64,000 bases of DNA from Aliarcobacter lanthieri (GTDB lineage: Bacteria; Campylobacterota; Campylobacteria; Campylobacterales; Arcobacteraceae). The translations under genes were made by a program, and so were the position numbers. How positions within the stretch are numbered: position 1 is the stretch's first letter; every line of letters starts with the position of its first letter. Shown here one piece after another: positions 24,701 through 32,693 of the stretch. Location of the stretch: positions 2,046,001-2,110,000 of the forward strand of contig NZ_CP053839.1 in NCBI RefSeq assembly GCF_013201625.1. Reading direction: 5' to 3'. The notes under the pieces are model-generated. The model was not told the origin of the DNA, searched no databases, and saw only the letters and a list, made by a program, of their open reading frames with translations.

Positions 24701-27700
24701 TCTACATGATCTGCAAACTCTTTTGCTGTTGCATTATTTACTGGATTTAAATCTTCAAATTTTGAGTTATTTGTTGAACTTAAATCTGTTGGTGCTGGTA
24801 CATTTGTTACATCTTGGTAATAATCTTTTGAAGAATCTGCATAAGAAACTGTTGTTGAAGCTCCATTACTATTTGCTGGTACAGTAATTGTTATTGTCTC
24901 ATTACCTACTTTGAATGTTACTGTCTCTTCTTCTTTTGTTGGATTTGCAAATGTTACTGTATATGTAATCTCTGCACTCTCTTCATCTCCACTTGCAACT
25001 GATGTTAATGTATAGTCTGTTGTATCTACATGATCTGCAAACTCTTTTGCTGTTGCATTATTTACTGGATTTAAATCTTCAAATTTTGAGTTATTTGTTG
25101 AACTTAAATCTGTTGGTGCTGGTACATTTGTTACATCTTGGTAATAATCTTTTGAAGAATCTGCATAAGAAACTGTTGTTGAAGCTCCATTACTATTTGC
25201 TGGTACAGTAATTGTTATTGTCTCATTACCTACTTTGAATGTTACTGTCTCTTCTTCTTTTGTTGGATTTGCAAATGTTACTGTATATGTAATCTCTGCA
25301 CTCTCTTCATCTCCACTTGCAACTGATGTTAATGTATAGTCTGTTGTATCTACATGATCTGCAAACTCTTTTGCTGTTGCATTATTTACTGGATTTAAAT
25401 CTTCAAATTTTGAGTTATTTGTTGAACTTAAATCTGTTGGTGCTGGTACATTTGTTACATCTTGGTAATAATCTTTTGAAGAATCTGCATAAGAAACTGT
25501 TGTTGAAGCTCCATTACTATTTGCTGGTACAGTAATTGTTATTGTCTCATTACCTACTTTGAATGTTACTGTCTCTTCTTCTTTTGTTGGATTTGCAAAT
25601 GTTACTGTATATGTAATCTCTGCACTCTCTTCATCTCCACTTGCAACTGATGTTAATGTATAGTCTGTTGTATCTACATGATCTGCAAACTCTTTTGCTG
25701 TTGCATTATTTACTGGATTTAAATCTTCAAATTTTGAGTTATTTGTTGAACTTAAATCTGTTGGTGCTGGTACATTTGTTACATCTTGGTAATAATCTTT
25801 TGAAGAATCTGCATAAGAAACTGTTGTTGAAGCTCCATTACTATTTGCTGGTACAGTAATTGTTATTGTCTCATTACCTACTTTGAATGTTACTGTCTCT
25901 TCTTCTTTTGTTGGATTTGCAAATGTTACTGTATATGTAATCTCTGCACTCTCTTCATCTCCACTTGCAACTGATGTTAATGTATAGTCTGTTGTATCTA
26001 CATGATCTGCAAACTCTTTTGCTGTTGCATTATTTACTGGATTTAAATCTTCAAATTTTGAGTTATTTGTTGAACTTAAATCTGTTGGTGCTGGTACATT
26101 TGTTACATCTTGGTAATAATCTTTTGAAGAATCTGCATAAGAAACTGTTGTTGAAGCTCCATTACTATTTGCTGGTACAGTAATTGTTATTGTCTCATTA
26201 CCTACTTTGAATGTTACTGTCTCTTCTTCTTTTGTTGGATTTGCAAATGTTACTGTATATGTAATCTCTGCACTCTCTTCATCTCCACTTGCAACTGATG
26301 TTAATGTATAGTCTGTTGTATCTACATGATCTGCAAACTCTTTTGCTGTTGCATTATTTACTGGATTTAAATCTTCAAATTTTGAGTTATTTGTTGAACT
26401 TAAATCTGTTGGTGCTGGTACATTTGTTACATCTTGGTAATAATCTTTTGAAGAATCTGCATAAGAAACTGTTGTTGAAGCTCCATTACTATTTGCTGGT
26501 ACAGTAATTGTTATTGTCTCATTACCTACTTTGAATGTTACTGTCTCTTCTTCTTTTGTTGGATTTGCAAATGTTACTGTATATGTAATCTCTGCACTCT
26601 CTTCATCTCCACTTGCAACTGATGTTAATGTATAGTCTGTTGTATCTACATGATCTGCAAACTCTTTTGCTGTTGCATTATTTACTGGATTTAAATCTTC
26701 AAATTTTGAGTTATTTGTTGAACTTAAATCTGTTGGTGCTGGTACATTTGTTACATCTTGGTAATAATCTTTTGAAGAATCTGCATAAGAAACTGTTGTT
26801 GAAGCTCCATTACTATTTGCTGGTACAGTAATTGTTATTGTCTCATTACCTACTTTGAATGTTACTGTCTCTTCTTCTTTTGTTGGATTTGCAAATGTTA
26901 CTGTATATGTAATCTCTGCACTCTCTTCATCTCCACTTGCAACTGATGTTAATGTATAGTCTGTTGTATCTACATGATCTGCAAACTCTTTTGCTGTTGC
27001 ATTATTTACTGGATTTAAATCTTCAAATTTTGAGTTATTTGTTGAACTTAAATCTGTTGGTGCTGGTACATTTGTTACATCTTGGTAATAATCTTTTGAA
27101 GAATCTGCATAAGAAACTGTTGTTGAAGCTCCATTACTATTTGCTGGTACAGTAATTGTTATTGTCTCATTACCTACTTTGAATGTTACTGTCTCTTCTT
27201 CTTTTGTTGGATTTGCAAATGTTACTGTATATGTAATCTCTGCACTCTCTTCATCTCCACTTGCAACTGATGTTAATGTATAGTCTGTTGTATCTACATG
27301 ATCTGCAAACTCTTTTGCTGTTGCATTATTTACTGGATTTAAATCTTCAAATTTTGAGTTATTTGTTGAACTTAAATCTGTTGGTGCTGGTACATTTGTT
27401 ACATCTTGGTAATAATCTTTTGAAGAATCTGCATAAGAAACTGTTGTTGAAGCTCCATTACTATTTGCTGGTACAGTAATTGTTATTGTCTCATTACCTA
27501 CTTTGAATGTTACTGTCTCTTCTTCTTTTGTTGGATTTGCAAATGTTACTGTATATGTAATCTCTGCACTCTCTTCATCTCCACTTGCAACTGATGTTAA
27601 TGTATAGTCTGTTGTATCTACATGATCTGCAAACTCTTTTGCTGTTGCATTATTTACTGGATTTAAATCTTCAAATTTTGAGTTATTTGTTGAACTTAAA

Positions 27701-30606
27701 TCTGTTGGTGCTGGTACATTTGTTACATCTTGGTAATAATCTTTTGAAGAATCTGCATAAGAAACTGTTGTTGAAGCTCCATTACTATTTGCTGGTACAG
27801 TAATTGTTATTGTCTCATTACCTACTTTGAATGTTACTGTCTCTTCTTCTTTTGTTGGATTTGCAAATGTTACTGTATATGTAATCTCTGCACTCTCTTC
27901 ATCTCCACTTGCAACTGATGTTAATGTATAGTCTGTTGTATCTACATGATCTGCAAACTCTTTTGCTGTTGCATTATTTACTGGATTTAAATCTTCAAAT
28001 TTTGAGTTATTTGTTGAACTTAAATCTGTTGGTGCTGGTACATTTGTTACATCTTGGTAATAATCTTTTGAAGAATCTGCATAAGAAACTGTTGTTGAAG
28101 CTCCATTACTATTTGCTGGTACAGTAATTGTTATTGTCTCATTACCTACTTTGAATGTTACTGTCTCTTCTTCTTTTGTTGGATTTGCAAATGTTACTGT
28201 ATATGTAATCTCTGCACTCTCTTCATCTCCACTTGCAACTGATGTTAATGTATAGTCTGTTGTATCTACATGATCTGCAAACTCTTTTGCTGTTGCATTA
28301 TTTACTGGATTTAAATCTTCAAATTTTGAGTTATTTGTTGAACTTAAATCTGTTGGTGCTGGTACATTTGTTACATCTTGGTAATAATCTTTTGAAGAAT
28401 CTGCATAAGAAACTGTTGTTGAAGCTCCATTACTATTTGCTGGTACAGTAATTGTTATTGTCTCATTACCTACTTTGAATGTTACTGTCTCTTCTTCTTT
28501 TGTTGGATTTGCAAATGTTACTGTATATGTAATCTCTGCACTCTCTTCATCTCCACTTGCAACTGATGTTAATGTATAGTCTGTTGTATCTACATGATCT
28601 GCAAACTCTTTTGCTGTTGCATTATTTACTGGATTTAAATCTTCAAATTTTGAGTTATTTGTTGAACTTAAATCTGTTGGTGCTGGTACATTTGTTACAT
28701 CTTGGTAATAATCTTTTGAAGAATCTGCATAAGAAACTGTTGTTGAAGCTCCATTACTATTTGCTGGTACAGTAATTGTTATTGTCTCATTACCTACTTT
28801 GAATGTTACTGTCTCTTCTTCTTTTGTTGGATTTGCAAATGTTACTGTATATGTAATCTCTGCACTCTCTTCATCTCCACTTGCAACTGATGTTAATGTA
28901 TAGTCTGTTGTATCTACATGATCTGCAAACTCTTTTGCTGTTGCATTATTTACTGGATTTAAATCTTCAAATTTTGAGTTATTTGTTGAACTTAAATCTG
29001 TTGGTGCTGGTACATTTGTTACATCTTGGTAATAATCTTTTGAAGAATCTGCATAAGAAACTGTTGTTGAAGCTCCATTACTATTTGCTGGTACAGTAAT
29101 TGTTATTGTCTCATTACCTACTTTGAATGTTACTGTCTCTTCTTCTTTTGTTGGATTTGCAAATGTTACTGTATATGTAATCTCTGCACTCTCTTCATCT
29201 CCACTTGCAACTGATGTTAATGTATAGTCTGTTGTATCTACATGATCTGCAAACTCTTTTGCTGTTGCATTATTTACTGGATTTAAATCTTCAAATTTTG
29301 AGTTATTTGTTGAACTTAAATCTGTTGGTGCTGGTACATTTGTTACATCTTGGTAATAATCTTTTGAAGAATCTGCATAAGAAACTGTTGTTGAAGCTCC
29401 ATTACTATTTGCTGGTACAGTAATTGTTATTGTCTCATTACCTACTTTGAATGTTACTGTCTCTTCTTCTTTTGTTGGATTTGCAAATGTTACTGTATAT
29501 GTAATCTCTGCACTCTCTTCATCTCCACTTGCAACTGATGTTAATGTATAGTCTGTTGTATCTACATGATCTGCAAACTCTTTTGCTGTTGCATTATTTA
29601 CTGGATTTAAATCTTCAAATTTTGAGTTATTTGTTGAACTTAAATCTGTTGGTGCTGGTACATTTGTTACATCTTGGTAATAATCTTTTGAAGAATCTGC
29701 ATAAGAAACTGTTGTTGAAGCTCCATTACTATTTGCTGGTACAGTAATTGTTATTGTCTCATTACCTACTTTGAATGTTACTGTCTCTTCTTCTTTTGTT
29801 GGATTTGCAAATGTTACTGTATATGTAATCTCTGCACTCTCTTCATCTCCACTTGCAACTGATGTTAATGTATAGTCTGTTGTATCTACATGATCTGCAA
29901 ACTCTTTTGCTGTTGCATTATTTACTGGATTTAAATCTTCAAATTTTGAGTTATTTGTTGAACTTAAATCTGTTGGTGCTGGTACATTTGTTACATCTTG
30001 GTAATAATCTTTTGAAGAATCTGCATAAGAAACTGTTGTTGAAGCTCCATTACTATTTGCTGGTACAGTAATTGTTATTGTCTCATTACCTACTTTGAAT
30101 GTTACTGTCTCTTCTTCTTTTGTTGGATTTGCAAATGTTACTGTATATGTAATCTCTGCACTCTCTTCATCTCCACTTGCAACTGATGTTAATGTATAGT
30201 CTGTTGTATCTACATGATCTGCAAACTCTTTTGCTGTTGCATTATTTACTGGATTTAAATCTTCAAATTTTGAGTTATTTGTTGAACTTAAATCTGTTGG
30301 TGCTGGTACATTTGTTACATCTTGGTAATAATCTTTTGAAGAATCTGCATAAGAAACTGTTGTTGAAGCTCCATTACTATTTGCTGGTACAGTAATTGTT
30401 ATTGTCTCATTACCTACTTTGAATGTTACTGTCTCTTCTTCTTTTGTTGGATTTGCAAATGTTACTGTATATGTAATCTCTGCACTCTCTTCATCTCCAC
30501 TTGCAACTGATGTTAATGTATAGTCTGTTGTATCTACATGATCTGCAAACTCTTTTGCTGTTGCATTATTTACTGGATTTAAATCTTCAAATTTTGAGTT
30601 ATTTTC
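15796..30606 (-). CDS. Giant Ig-like-repeat adhesin, type I secreted (5'-truncated at a breakpoint)
   Basis: An uninterrupted minus-strand frame of 4,936 codons plus stop; I checked the unique part for stops and the repeat is 324 bp, so it stays in frame. Order from the broken N-terminal end: about 3,915 residues of 108-residue Ig-like repeats (each begins near LTSVASGDEESAEITYTVTF), about 240 residues of divergent Ig-like sequence, a VCBS domain (ending GSNDAPI), a DUF4114-like domain (GFEDTPL then DYNDFVISV), cadherin-like domains, and a C-terminal block INLTNDKENKLSLTLDDVLK typical of type I secreted adhesins. No RTX nonapeptides and no cysteine were seen in the repeats. The start codon, export anchor and any LapG cleavage site are missing: an in-frame TAA lies at 30607-30609 inside the neighbouring transporter gene. 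Likely role is surface attachment or biofilm formation. No type I secretion genes are in the window. Confidence 0.85.
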   Translation of the reverse strand, partial: ENNSKFEDLNPVNNATAKEFADHVDTTDYTLTSVASGDEESAEITYTVTFANPTKEEETVTFKVGNETITITVPANSNGASTTVSYADSSKDYYQDVTNVPAPTDLSSTNNSKFEDLNPVNNATAKEFADHVDTTDYTLTSVASGDEESAEITYTVTFANPTKEEETVTFKVGNETITITVPANSNGASTTVSYADSSKDYYQDVTNVPAPTDLSSTNNSKFEDLNPVNNATAKEFADHVDTTDYTLTSVASGDEESAEITYTVTFANPTKEEETVTFKVGNETITITVPANSNGASTTVSYADSSKDYYQDVTNVPAPTDLSSTNNSKFEDLNPVNNATAKEFADHVDTTDYTLTSVASGDEESAEITYTVTFANPTKEEETVTFKVGNETITITVPANSNGASTTVSYADSSKDYYQDVTNVPAPTDLSSTNNSKFEDLNPVNNATAKEFADHVDTTDYTLTSVASGDEESAEITYTVTFANPTKEEETVTFKVGNETITITVPANSNGASTTVSYADSSKDYYQDVTNVPAPTDLSSTNNSKFEDLNPVNNATAKEFADHVDTTDYTLTSVASGDEESAEITYTVTFANPTKEEETVTFKVGNETITITVPANSNGASTTVSYADSSKDYYQDVTNVPAPTDLSSTNNSKFEDLNPVNNATAKEFADHVDTTDYTLTSVASGDEESAEITYTVTFANPTKEEETVTFKVGNETITITVPANSNGASTTVSYADSSKDYYQDVTNVPAPTDLSSTNNSKFEDLNPVNNATAKEFADHVDTTDYTLTSVASGDEESAEITYTVTFANPTKEEETVTFKVGNETITITVPANSNGASTTVSYADSSKDYYQDVTNVPAPTDLSSTNNSKFEDLNPVNNATAKEFADHVDTTDYTLTSVASGDEESAEITYTVTFANPTKEEETVTFKVGNETITITVPANSNGASTTVSYADSSKDYYQDVTNVPAPTDLSSTNNSKFEDLNPVNNATAKEFADHVDTTDYTLTSVASGDEESAEITYTVTFANPTKEEETVTFKVGNETITITVPANSNGASTTVSYADSSKDYYQDVTNVPAPTDLSSTNNSKFEDLNPVNNATAKEFADHVDTTDYTLTSVASGDEESAEITYTVTFANPTKEEETVTFKVGNETITITVPANSNGASTTVSYADSSKDYYQDVTNVPAPTDLSSTNNSKFEDLNPVNNATAKEFADHVDTTDYTLTSVASGDEESAEITYTVTFANPTKEEETVTFKVGNETITITVPANSNGASTTVSYADSSKDYYQDVTNVPAPTDLSSTNNSKFEDLNPVNNATAKEFADHVDTTDYTLTSVASGDEESAEITYTVTFANPTKEEETVTFKVGNETITITVPANSNGASTTVSYADSSKDYYQDVTNVPAPTDLSSTNNSKFEDLNPVNNATAKEFADHVDTTDYTLTSVASGDEESAEITYTVTFANPTKEEETVTFKVGNETITITVPANSNGASTTVSYADSSKDYYQDVTNVPAPTDLSSTNNSKFEDLNPVNNATAKEFADHVDTTDYTLTSVASGDEESAEITYTVTFANPTKEEETVTFKVGNETITITVPANSNGASTTVSYADSSKDYYQDVTNVPAPTDLSSTNNSKFEDLNPVNNATAKEFADHVDTTDYTLTSVASGDEESAEITYTVTFANPTKEEETVTFKVGNETITITVPANSNGASTTVSYADSSKDYYQDVTNVPAPTDLSSTNNSKFEDLNPVNNATAKEFADHVDTTDYTLTSVASGDEESAEITYTVTFANPTKEEETVTFKVGNETITITVPANSNGASTTVSYADSSKDYYQDVTNVPAPTDLSSTNNSKFEDLNPVNNATAKEFADHVDTTDYTLTSVASGDEESAEITYTVTFANPTKEEETVTFKVGNETITITVPANSNGASTTVSYADSSKDYYQDVTNVPAPTDLSSTNNSKFEDLNPVNNATAKEFADHVDTTDYTLTSVASGDEESAEITYTVTFANPTKEEETVTFKVGNETITITVPANSNGASTTVSYADSSKDYYQDVTNVPAPTDLSSTNNSKFEDLNPVNNATAKEFADHVDTTDYTLTSVASGDEESAEITYTVTFANPTKEEETVTFKVGNETITITVPANSNGASTTVSYADSSKDYYQDVTNVPAPTDLSSTNNSKFEDLNPVNNATAKEFADHVDTTDYTLTSVASGDEESAEITYTVTFANPTKEEETVTFKVGNETITITVPANSNGASTTVSYADSSKDYYQDVTNVPAPTDLSSTNNSKFEDLNPVNNATAKEFADHVDTTDYTLTSVASGDEESAEITYTVTFANPTKEEETVTFKVGNETITITVPANSNGASTTVSYADSSKDYYQDVTNVPAPTDLSSTNNSKFEDLNPVNNATAKEFADHVDTTDYTLTSVASGDEESAEITYTVTFANPTKEEETVTFKVGNETITITVPANSNGASTTVSYADSSKDYYQDVTNVPAPTDLSSTNNSKFEDLNPVNNATAKEFADHVDTTDYTLTSVASGDEESAEITYTVTFANPTKEEETVTFKVGNETITITVPANSNGASTTVSYADSSKDYYQDVTNVPAPTDLSSTNNSKFEDLNPVNNATAKEFADHVDTTDYTLTSVASGDEESAEITYTVTFANPTKEEETVTFKVGNETITITVPANSNGASTTVSYADSSKDYYQDVTNVPAPTDLSSTNNSKFEDLNPVNNATAKEFADHVDTTDYTLTSVASGDEESAEITYTVTFANPTKEEETVTFKVGNETITITVPANSNGASTTVSYADSSKDYYQDVTNVPAPTDLSSTNNSKFEDLNPVNNATAKEFADHVDTTDYTLTSVASGDEESAEITYTVTFANPTKEEETVTFKVGNETITITVPANSNGASTTVSYADSSKDYYQDVTNVPAPTDLSSTNNSKFEDLNPVNNATAKEFADHVDTTDYTLTSVASGDEESAEITYTVTFANPTKEEETVTFKVGNETITITVPANSNGASTTVSYADSSKDYYQDVTNVPAPTDLSSTNNSKFEDLNPVNNATAKEFADHVDTTDYTLTSVASGDEESAEITYTVTFANPTKEEETVTFKVGNETITITVPANSNGASTTVSYADSSKDYYQDVTNVPAPTDLSSTNNSKFEDLNPVNNATAKEFADHVDTTDYTLTSVASGDEESAEITYTVTFANPTKEEETVTFKVGNETITITVPANSNGASTTVSYADSSKDYYQDVTNVPAPTDLSSTNNSKFEDLNPVNNATAKEFADHVDTTDYTLTSVASGDEESAEITYTVTFANPTKEEETVTFKVGNETITITVPANSNGASTTVSYADSSKDYYQDVTNVPAPTDLSSTNNSKFEDLNPVNNATAKEFADHVDTTDYTLTSVASGDEESAEITYTVTFANPTKEEETVTFKVGNETITITVPANSNGASTTVSYADSSKDYYQDVTNVPAPTDLSSTNNSKFEDLNPVNNATAKEFADHVDTTDYTLTSVASGDEESAEITYTVTFANPTKEEETVTFKVGNETITITVPANSNGASTTVSYADSSKDYYQDVTNVPAPTDLSSTNNSKFEDLNPVNNATAKEFADHVDTTDYTLTSVASGDEESAEITYTVTFANPTKEEETVTFKVGNETITITVPANSNGASTTVSYADSSKDYYQDVTNVPAPTDLSSTNNSKFEDLNPVNNATAKEFADHVDTTDYTLTSVASGDEESAEITYTVTFANPTKEEETVTFKVGNETITITVPANSNGASTTVSYADSSKDYYQDVTNVPAPTDLSSTNNSKFEDLNPVNNATAKEFADHVDTTDYTLTSVASGDEESAEITYTVTFANPTKEEETVTFKVGNETITITVPANSNGASTTVSYADSSKDYYQDVTNVPAPTDLSSTNNSKFEDLNPVNNATAKEFADHVDTTTVTITANPVKEGENIVFTATVDADKTPKEDLVISVKDSNGKEVSTITIPKGQTTGSSNQVINPNQDDVYKDGETLNYTTEVKSGGDEYEKLEVQKDVSVVVTDTINKVYVDVTANNTDINEGSSVTYTVTLRNKDGFEVKNHDGLTITLSNGAKITIPAGEISSSSSPIKVDKTGSHTIEIDKIVEIATVDSGKQFEDIQAGATVTVNVSSSTFKNDIAIAIESGSANIASQKDDGQIAKGNVLKNDDIFGTSNRKILKVTFDGKEITVKSSGHTEIIGKYGTLTINSKGDFEYKINDDNTEVDSLNIGDKLAEHFTYTTPKGEAVLTIEIQGSNDAPIIENIETNGVTLTGIYNDYQSDNVSENITAQDLIKNDGKNSYQFRNENNTLKMDIGKTETDVSIKYEGKNAGYKSILGYYEKNPDGTIGNLKIIFVNGSMENDVSLKAITGEIGFFLIPNGANNNDIMKIINKGESNYSLARDDSGQIIFTSGKSSVTAKDVYYTDESLSTEKKDHTIALKSDNPNSIIIGFEDTPLYNDQTDYDYNDFVISVTFTPSESLTNKLFKNIEFSDVDDDSLSEATVVLKNAKAGDKINIVGDLKEGIGYTIIEKDGQIIIKFIGKASHEAYAEALEAIRFSTKNSEDERELNFDIEIKDPNGKTDKISTVIIGKGFNNHIPTIDNEKVNAYEDVPYTFSKKDFDSYKDIDGDDIETIKIITLPDSTKGVLKYDGELIIAGKEILVKDLDKLVYETVKNSDKDVTFKFQVSDDRGAYSEIKEMHINVIEVADAPDLAIDITKVALEDYAIKVNVQLTDTDGSEILKKDSVGNTIITLKNIPDGSKLFGSDGQEIISNEDGSYIVKVDSNGEANLSLKGKDFSDIELNAIQAEATSYEKNKDGVLTDSATTIVTKDTISFDSKGDIDLSNLKGIIKDLKEINLTNDKENKLSLTLDDVLKLSGDDNTIKISGDKFDKVEFKNEDGKVWEKQQSITDGDKTFDVYSGIIGDQTVHVKVEQPISDGITN
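18862..30604 (-). repeat. 36.2 tandem copies of a 324-bp unit
   Basis: The period is exactly 324 bp, beginning at 18862 (the base before it breaks the period) and ending at 30604 in the middle of a unit. Every copy I compared is identical in DNA as well as protein, for example the 60-base rows starting at 19201, 20821, 22441, 24061, 25681, 27301 and 28921. The unit encodes 108 residues of an Ig-like adhesin domain, rich in Thr, Val, Asn, Asp and Glu. On the plus strand each unit also shows a leucine-rich 72-codon open frame, a composition artefact of the repeat. Confidence 0.97.
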
Positions 30607-30610
30607 TTAG
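30598..30610. other. Breakpoint: repeat array joined to transporter coding sequence
   Basis: Sequence matches the 324-bp unit through 30604 and departs at 30605. From 30601 the plus-strand frame reads IFLAVVIGLIIEPVPAALIG, the N-terminal region of a DASS transporter, in frame with its body. The adhesin loses its 5' end and the transporter loses roughly its first 50 codons at the same point. Since the two genes are divergent, one deletion (or one assembly skip) of the block between them explains both losses. Confidence 0.85.
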
Positions 30611-31899
30611 CTGTTGTTATTGGACTTATTATTGAACCAGTTCCAGCAGCCTTAATAGGATTTTCTGGTGTTTCATTAATAGCAGCTCTTGGTTTAATGG
30701 GAAATGCAAAAGTAAGTATAAATTGGGCATTATCAGGATTTGGTAATAGCGTAATATGGTTAATTTTTGCTGCATTTATGTTTGCATTAGGTTATAAAAA
30801 AACAGGTTTAGGAAGAAGAGTATCTTTAATTATGGTTAAATATATGGGGAAAAGTACTCTAGGATTAGGATATGCTGTTGCATTTTCTGATTTAGTACTA
30901 GCTCCATTTATGCCATCTAATACGGCTAGAAGTGGTGGAAGTGTTTATCCTGTTGCTATTAATATTCCACATATTTTCAACTCTTATCCAGATAATGAAC
31001 CAAGAAAAATTGGTGCTTATATATCTTGGGTTGCAATAGCTACAACTTGTGTAACAAGTTCTATGTTTTTAACTGCACTTGCTCCAAATTTATTAGCTGT
31101 TGATTTAATAACTAAAAGTACTGGACATGCAATTACATGGATGGAATGGGCTAAAATAATGATTCCTCTTATGGTTCCATTGTTTATATTAACTCCTTGG
31201 CTTACTTATGTTATATACCCACCTACTCAAAAGAAATCTCCAGAAGCTCCAGCTTGGGCAGCTGAAGAACTAAAAAAATTAGGTGGTATAACTTTTAAAG
31301 AGTATCTAATGGCAGGACTTGCAACAGTTGCATTAGTTCTTTGGATTTTTGGTAAAGAAGTTGGGATTGATGCAACTACAACAGCTATTTGTGTAGTTTC
31401 AGTTATGGTTTTATCAGGAGTTATCTCTTGGGATGATTTATTAGGAGAAAAAGCTGCATTTAATGTATTTATCTGGTTTGCTACTTTAGTTGCATTAGCT
31501 GATGGATTAAAAAAAGTTGGAATTTTAGATTATATTGGACAAAATTCTGAAGCTATGTTAGCAGGTTTAAGTCCTACAGCACTTATTATTGCTTTACTTT
31601 TCTTATTTTATATATTACACTATTTCTTTGCTAGTACAACTGCACATGTTACTGCTTTAGTACCTTTATTTATGGTTATAGCAGTACAATTTTTACCAGC
31701 AGAATCAATCCTTACTTTCACAATTTTACTTGCAGGAAGTTTAGGTGTTATGGGAATAATAACTCCTTATGGTTGTGGTCCTTGTCCGATTTGGTATGGA
31801 GCTGGTTATATTTCACAAGCTAAATGGTGGGCACTAGGTGCTATATTTGGATTACTATATTTCCTAGTTATTATATTAGGTGTATTCATCTTTATATAA
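30601..31899 (+). CDS. DASS-family anion (dicarboxylate/citrate-type) transporter, 5'-truncated
   Basis: 432 codons are in frame from the breakpoint; the first ATG is at 30697 (400 residues). The family usually has about 470-490 residues, so roughly the first 50, including the first membrane segment, are missing. The SNT signature PSNTARSGG and a second half-site ASTTAHVTALVPLF identify a divalent-anion:sodium symporter of the SLC13/CitT type, which moves C4-dicarboxylates, 2-oxoglutarate or citrate. About eleven membrane segments remain. An in-frame TGA at 30595 blocks upstream extension and no start codon or ribosome-binding site suits 30601, so as written it is probably not functional. A strong terminator follows. 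Confidence 0.85.
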   Translation: MFLAVVIGLIIEPVPAALIGFSGVSLIAALGLMGNAKVSINWALSGFGNSVIWLIFAAFMFALGYKKTGLGRRVSLIMVKYMGKSTLGLGYAVAFSDLVLAPFMPSNTARSGGSVYPVAINIPHIFNSYPDNEPRKIGAYISWVAIATTCVTSSMFLTALAPNLLAVDLITKSTGHAITWMEWAKIMIPLMVPLFILTPWLTYVIYPPTQKKSPEAPAWAAEELKKLGGITFKEYLMAGLATVALVLWIFGKEVGIDATTTAICVVSVMVLSGVISWDDLLGEKAAFNVFIWFATLVALADGLKKVGILDYIGQNSEAMLAGLSPTALIIALLFLFYILHYFFASTTAHVTALVPLFMVIAVQFLPAESILTFTILLAGSLGVMGIITPYGCGPCPIWYGAGYISQAKWWALGAIFGLLYFLVIILGVFIFI

Positions 31900-31900
31900 A

Positions 31901-31927
31901 TTAAAAGAGAGTTATTCTCTCTTTTAA
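31901..31927. terminator. Bidirectional intrinsic terminator
   Basis: An 11-bp stem TTAAAAGAGAG (31901-31911) with its complement at 31917-31927, loop TTATT. It begins 2 bases after the transporter stop and overlaps the stop of the convergent TauE/SafE gene; A/T runs flank both sides, so it can stop transcription from either direction. Confidence 0.85.
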
Positions 31928-32670
31928 AATAATGTTTGATAAATCAAAGCAATAGCCATAACAAATAAAAACCCTTTTATTACTTTATTATAATTATCCT
32001 CTTTTATTTTATTTTTTAAATTTAATCCAATTATAATACACATTAAAACTATTAGTAAGTTATATAAAGATATTTCTAAAATCTCTGGTGTAAAAGAACC
32101 ATGATATGTAAAAAGTATAACTTGAATAATTTTACCAAACATAAAACATAAATTTGAAGATTGAATTATCTCTTTCTTTGAGTGTTTTGACTCTAAAGCA
32201 TAAATTATCAAAACAAGTGCCATAACATTTGTAAGTCCACCTATAATTCCTGCACTAAGACCAAAAACTATTGTAGAAAGTTTTGGTTTTTGTACAACCC
32301 AAGGCATAGAGAAAGAAAATTTTTGACTAAAAAGATAAAATAAAATTGATATTGCTAAAAGAAACTTAAATATTTCAGAATTACTATATATTAATATTTG
32401 TGTACCTATTGCACTTCCAATCATAGCAAAAATAGCTAATGGATAGAATCTTTTTACTGCTTGTAAAAAATTCTTTTCAAATAGTAAAGCACTAATATTT
32501 AATAAAAGAGTAGGAATGGCAACATATATAACTGCTGTTTTCATATCTGTAACCATAGCTAATATTGGAGTTGCTATCATTGGAAAGCCAAAACCAATAG
32601 TTGCTTGAACTAGGCTTGATAAGAATATCACAATAGAAGCAAAAATTAAAAATTCTGTAGTAAATTCCAT
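31924..32670 (-). CDS. TauE/SafE (TSUP) family membrane exporter
   Basis: 248 residues with about eight hydrophobic segments arranged as two similar halves, each starting with a glycine-rich stretch (QATIGFGFPMIATPIL; GLSAGIIGGLTNVMA), the pattern of the TSUP family. Members export sulfite, sulfonates or related sulfur anions across the inner membrane; the substrate here is unknown. It is last in a minus-strand group trx-dsbD-tauE that shares a link to sulfur or thiol chemistry, though that link is inference. The ribosome-binding site lies inside a small hairpin (see 32677-32693). Confidence 0.8.
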   Translation of the reverse strand: MEFTTEFLIFASIVIFLSSLVQATIGFGFPMIATPILAMVTDMKTAVIYVAIPTLLLNISALLFEKNFLQAVKRFYPLAIFAMIGSAIGTQILIYSNSEIFKFLLAISILFYLFSQKFSFSMPWVVQKPKLSTIVFGLSAGIIGGLTNVMALVLIIYALESKHSKKEIIQSSNLCFMFGKIIQVILFTYHGSFTPEILEISLYNLLIVLMCIIIGLNLKNKIKEDNYNKVIKGFLFVMAIALIYQTLF

Positions 32671-32676
32671 ATAATG

Positions 32677-32693
32677 ACTCCTAAAAAAGGAGT
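32677..32693 (-). promoter_or_regulatory. Hairpin covering the ribosome-binding site of the TauE/SafE gene
   Basis: On the minus strand ACTCCT, a five-T loop and AGGAGT form a perfect 6-bp stem, and the second arm is the Shine-Dalgarno sequence, 6 bases from the ATG at 32670. The stem may limit translation of the exporter or act as a weak terminator for dsbD. No T-run follows the stem. Confidence 0.5.

Noticed and set aside
18852-30395. 36 leucine-rich open frames of 67-72 codons on the plus strand, one per repeat unit
   Set aside because: They are antisense shadows of the 324-bp adhesin repeat, have no ribosome-binding site and arise only because the unit lacks stops in that frame.
18862-30604. 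Tandem array considered as a CRISPR array
   Set aside because: The unit is 324 bp with no unique spacers between copies, and it encodes a continuous protein frame.
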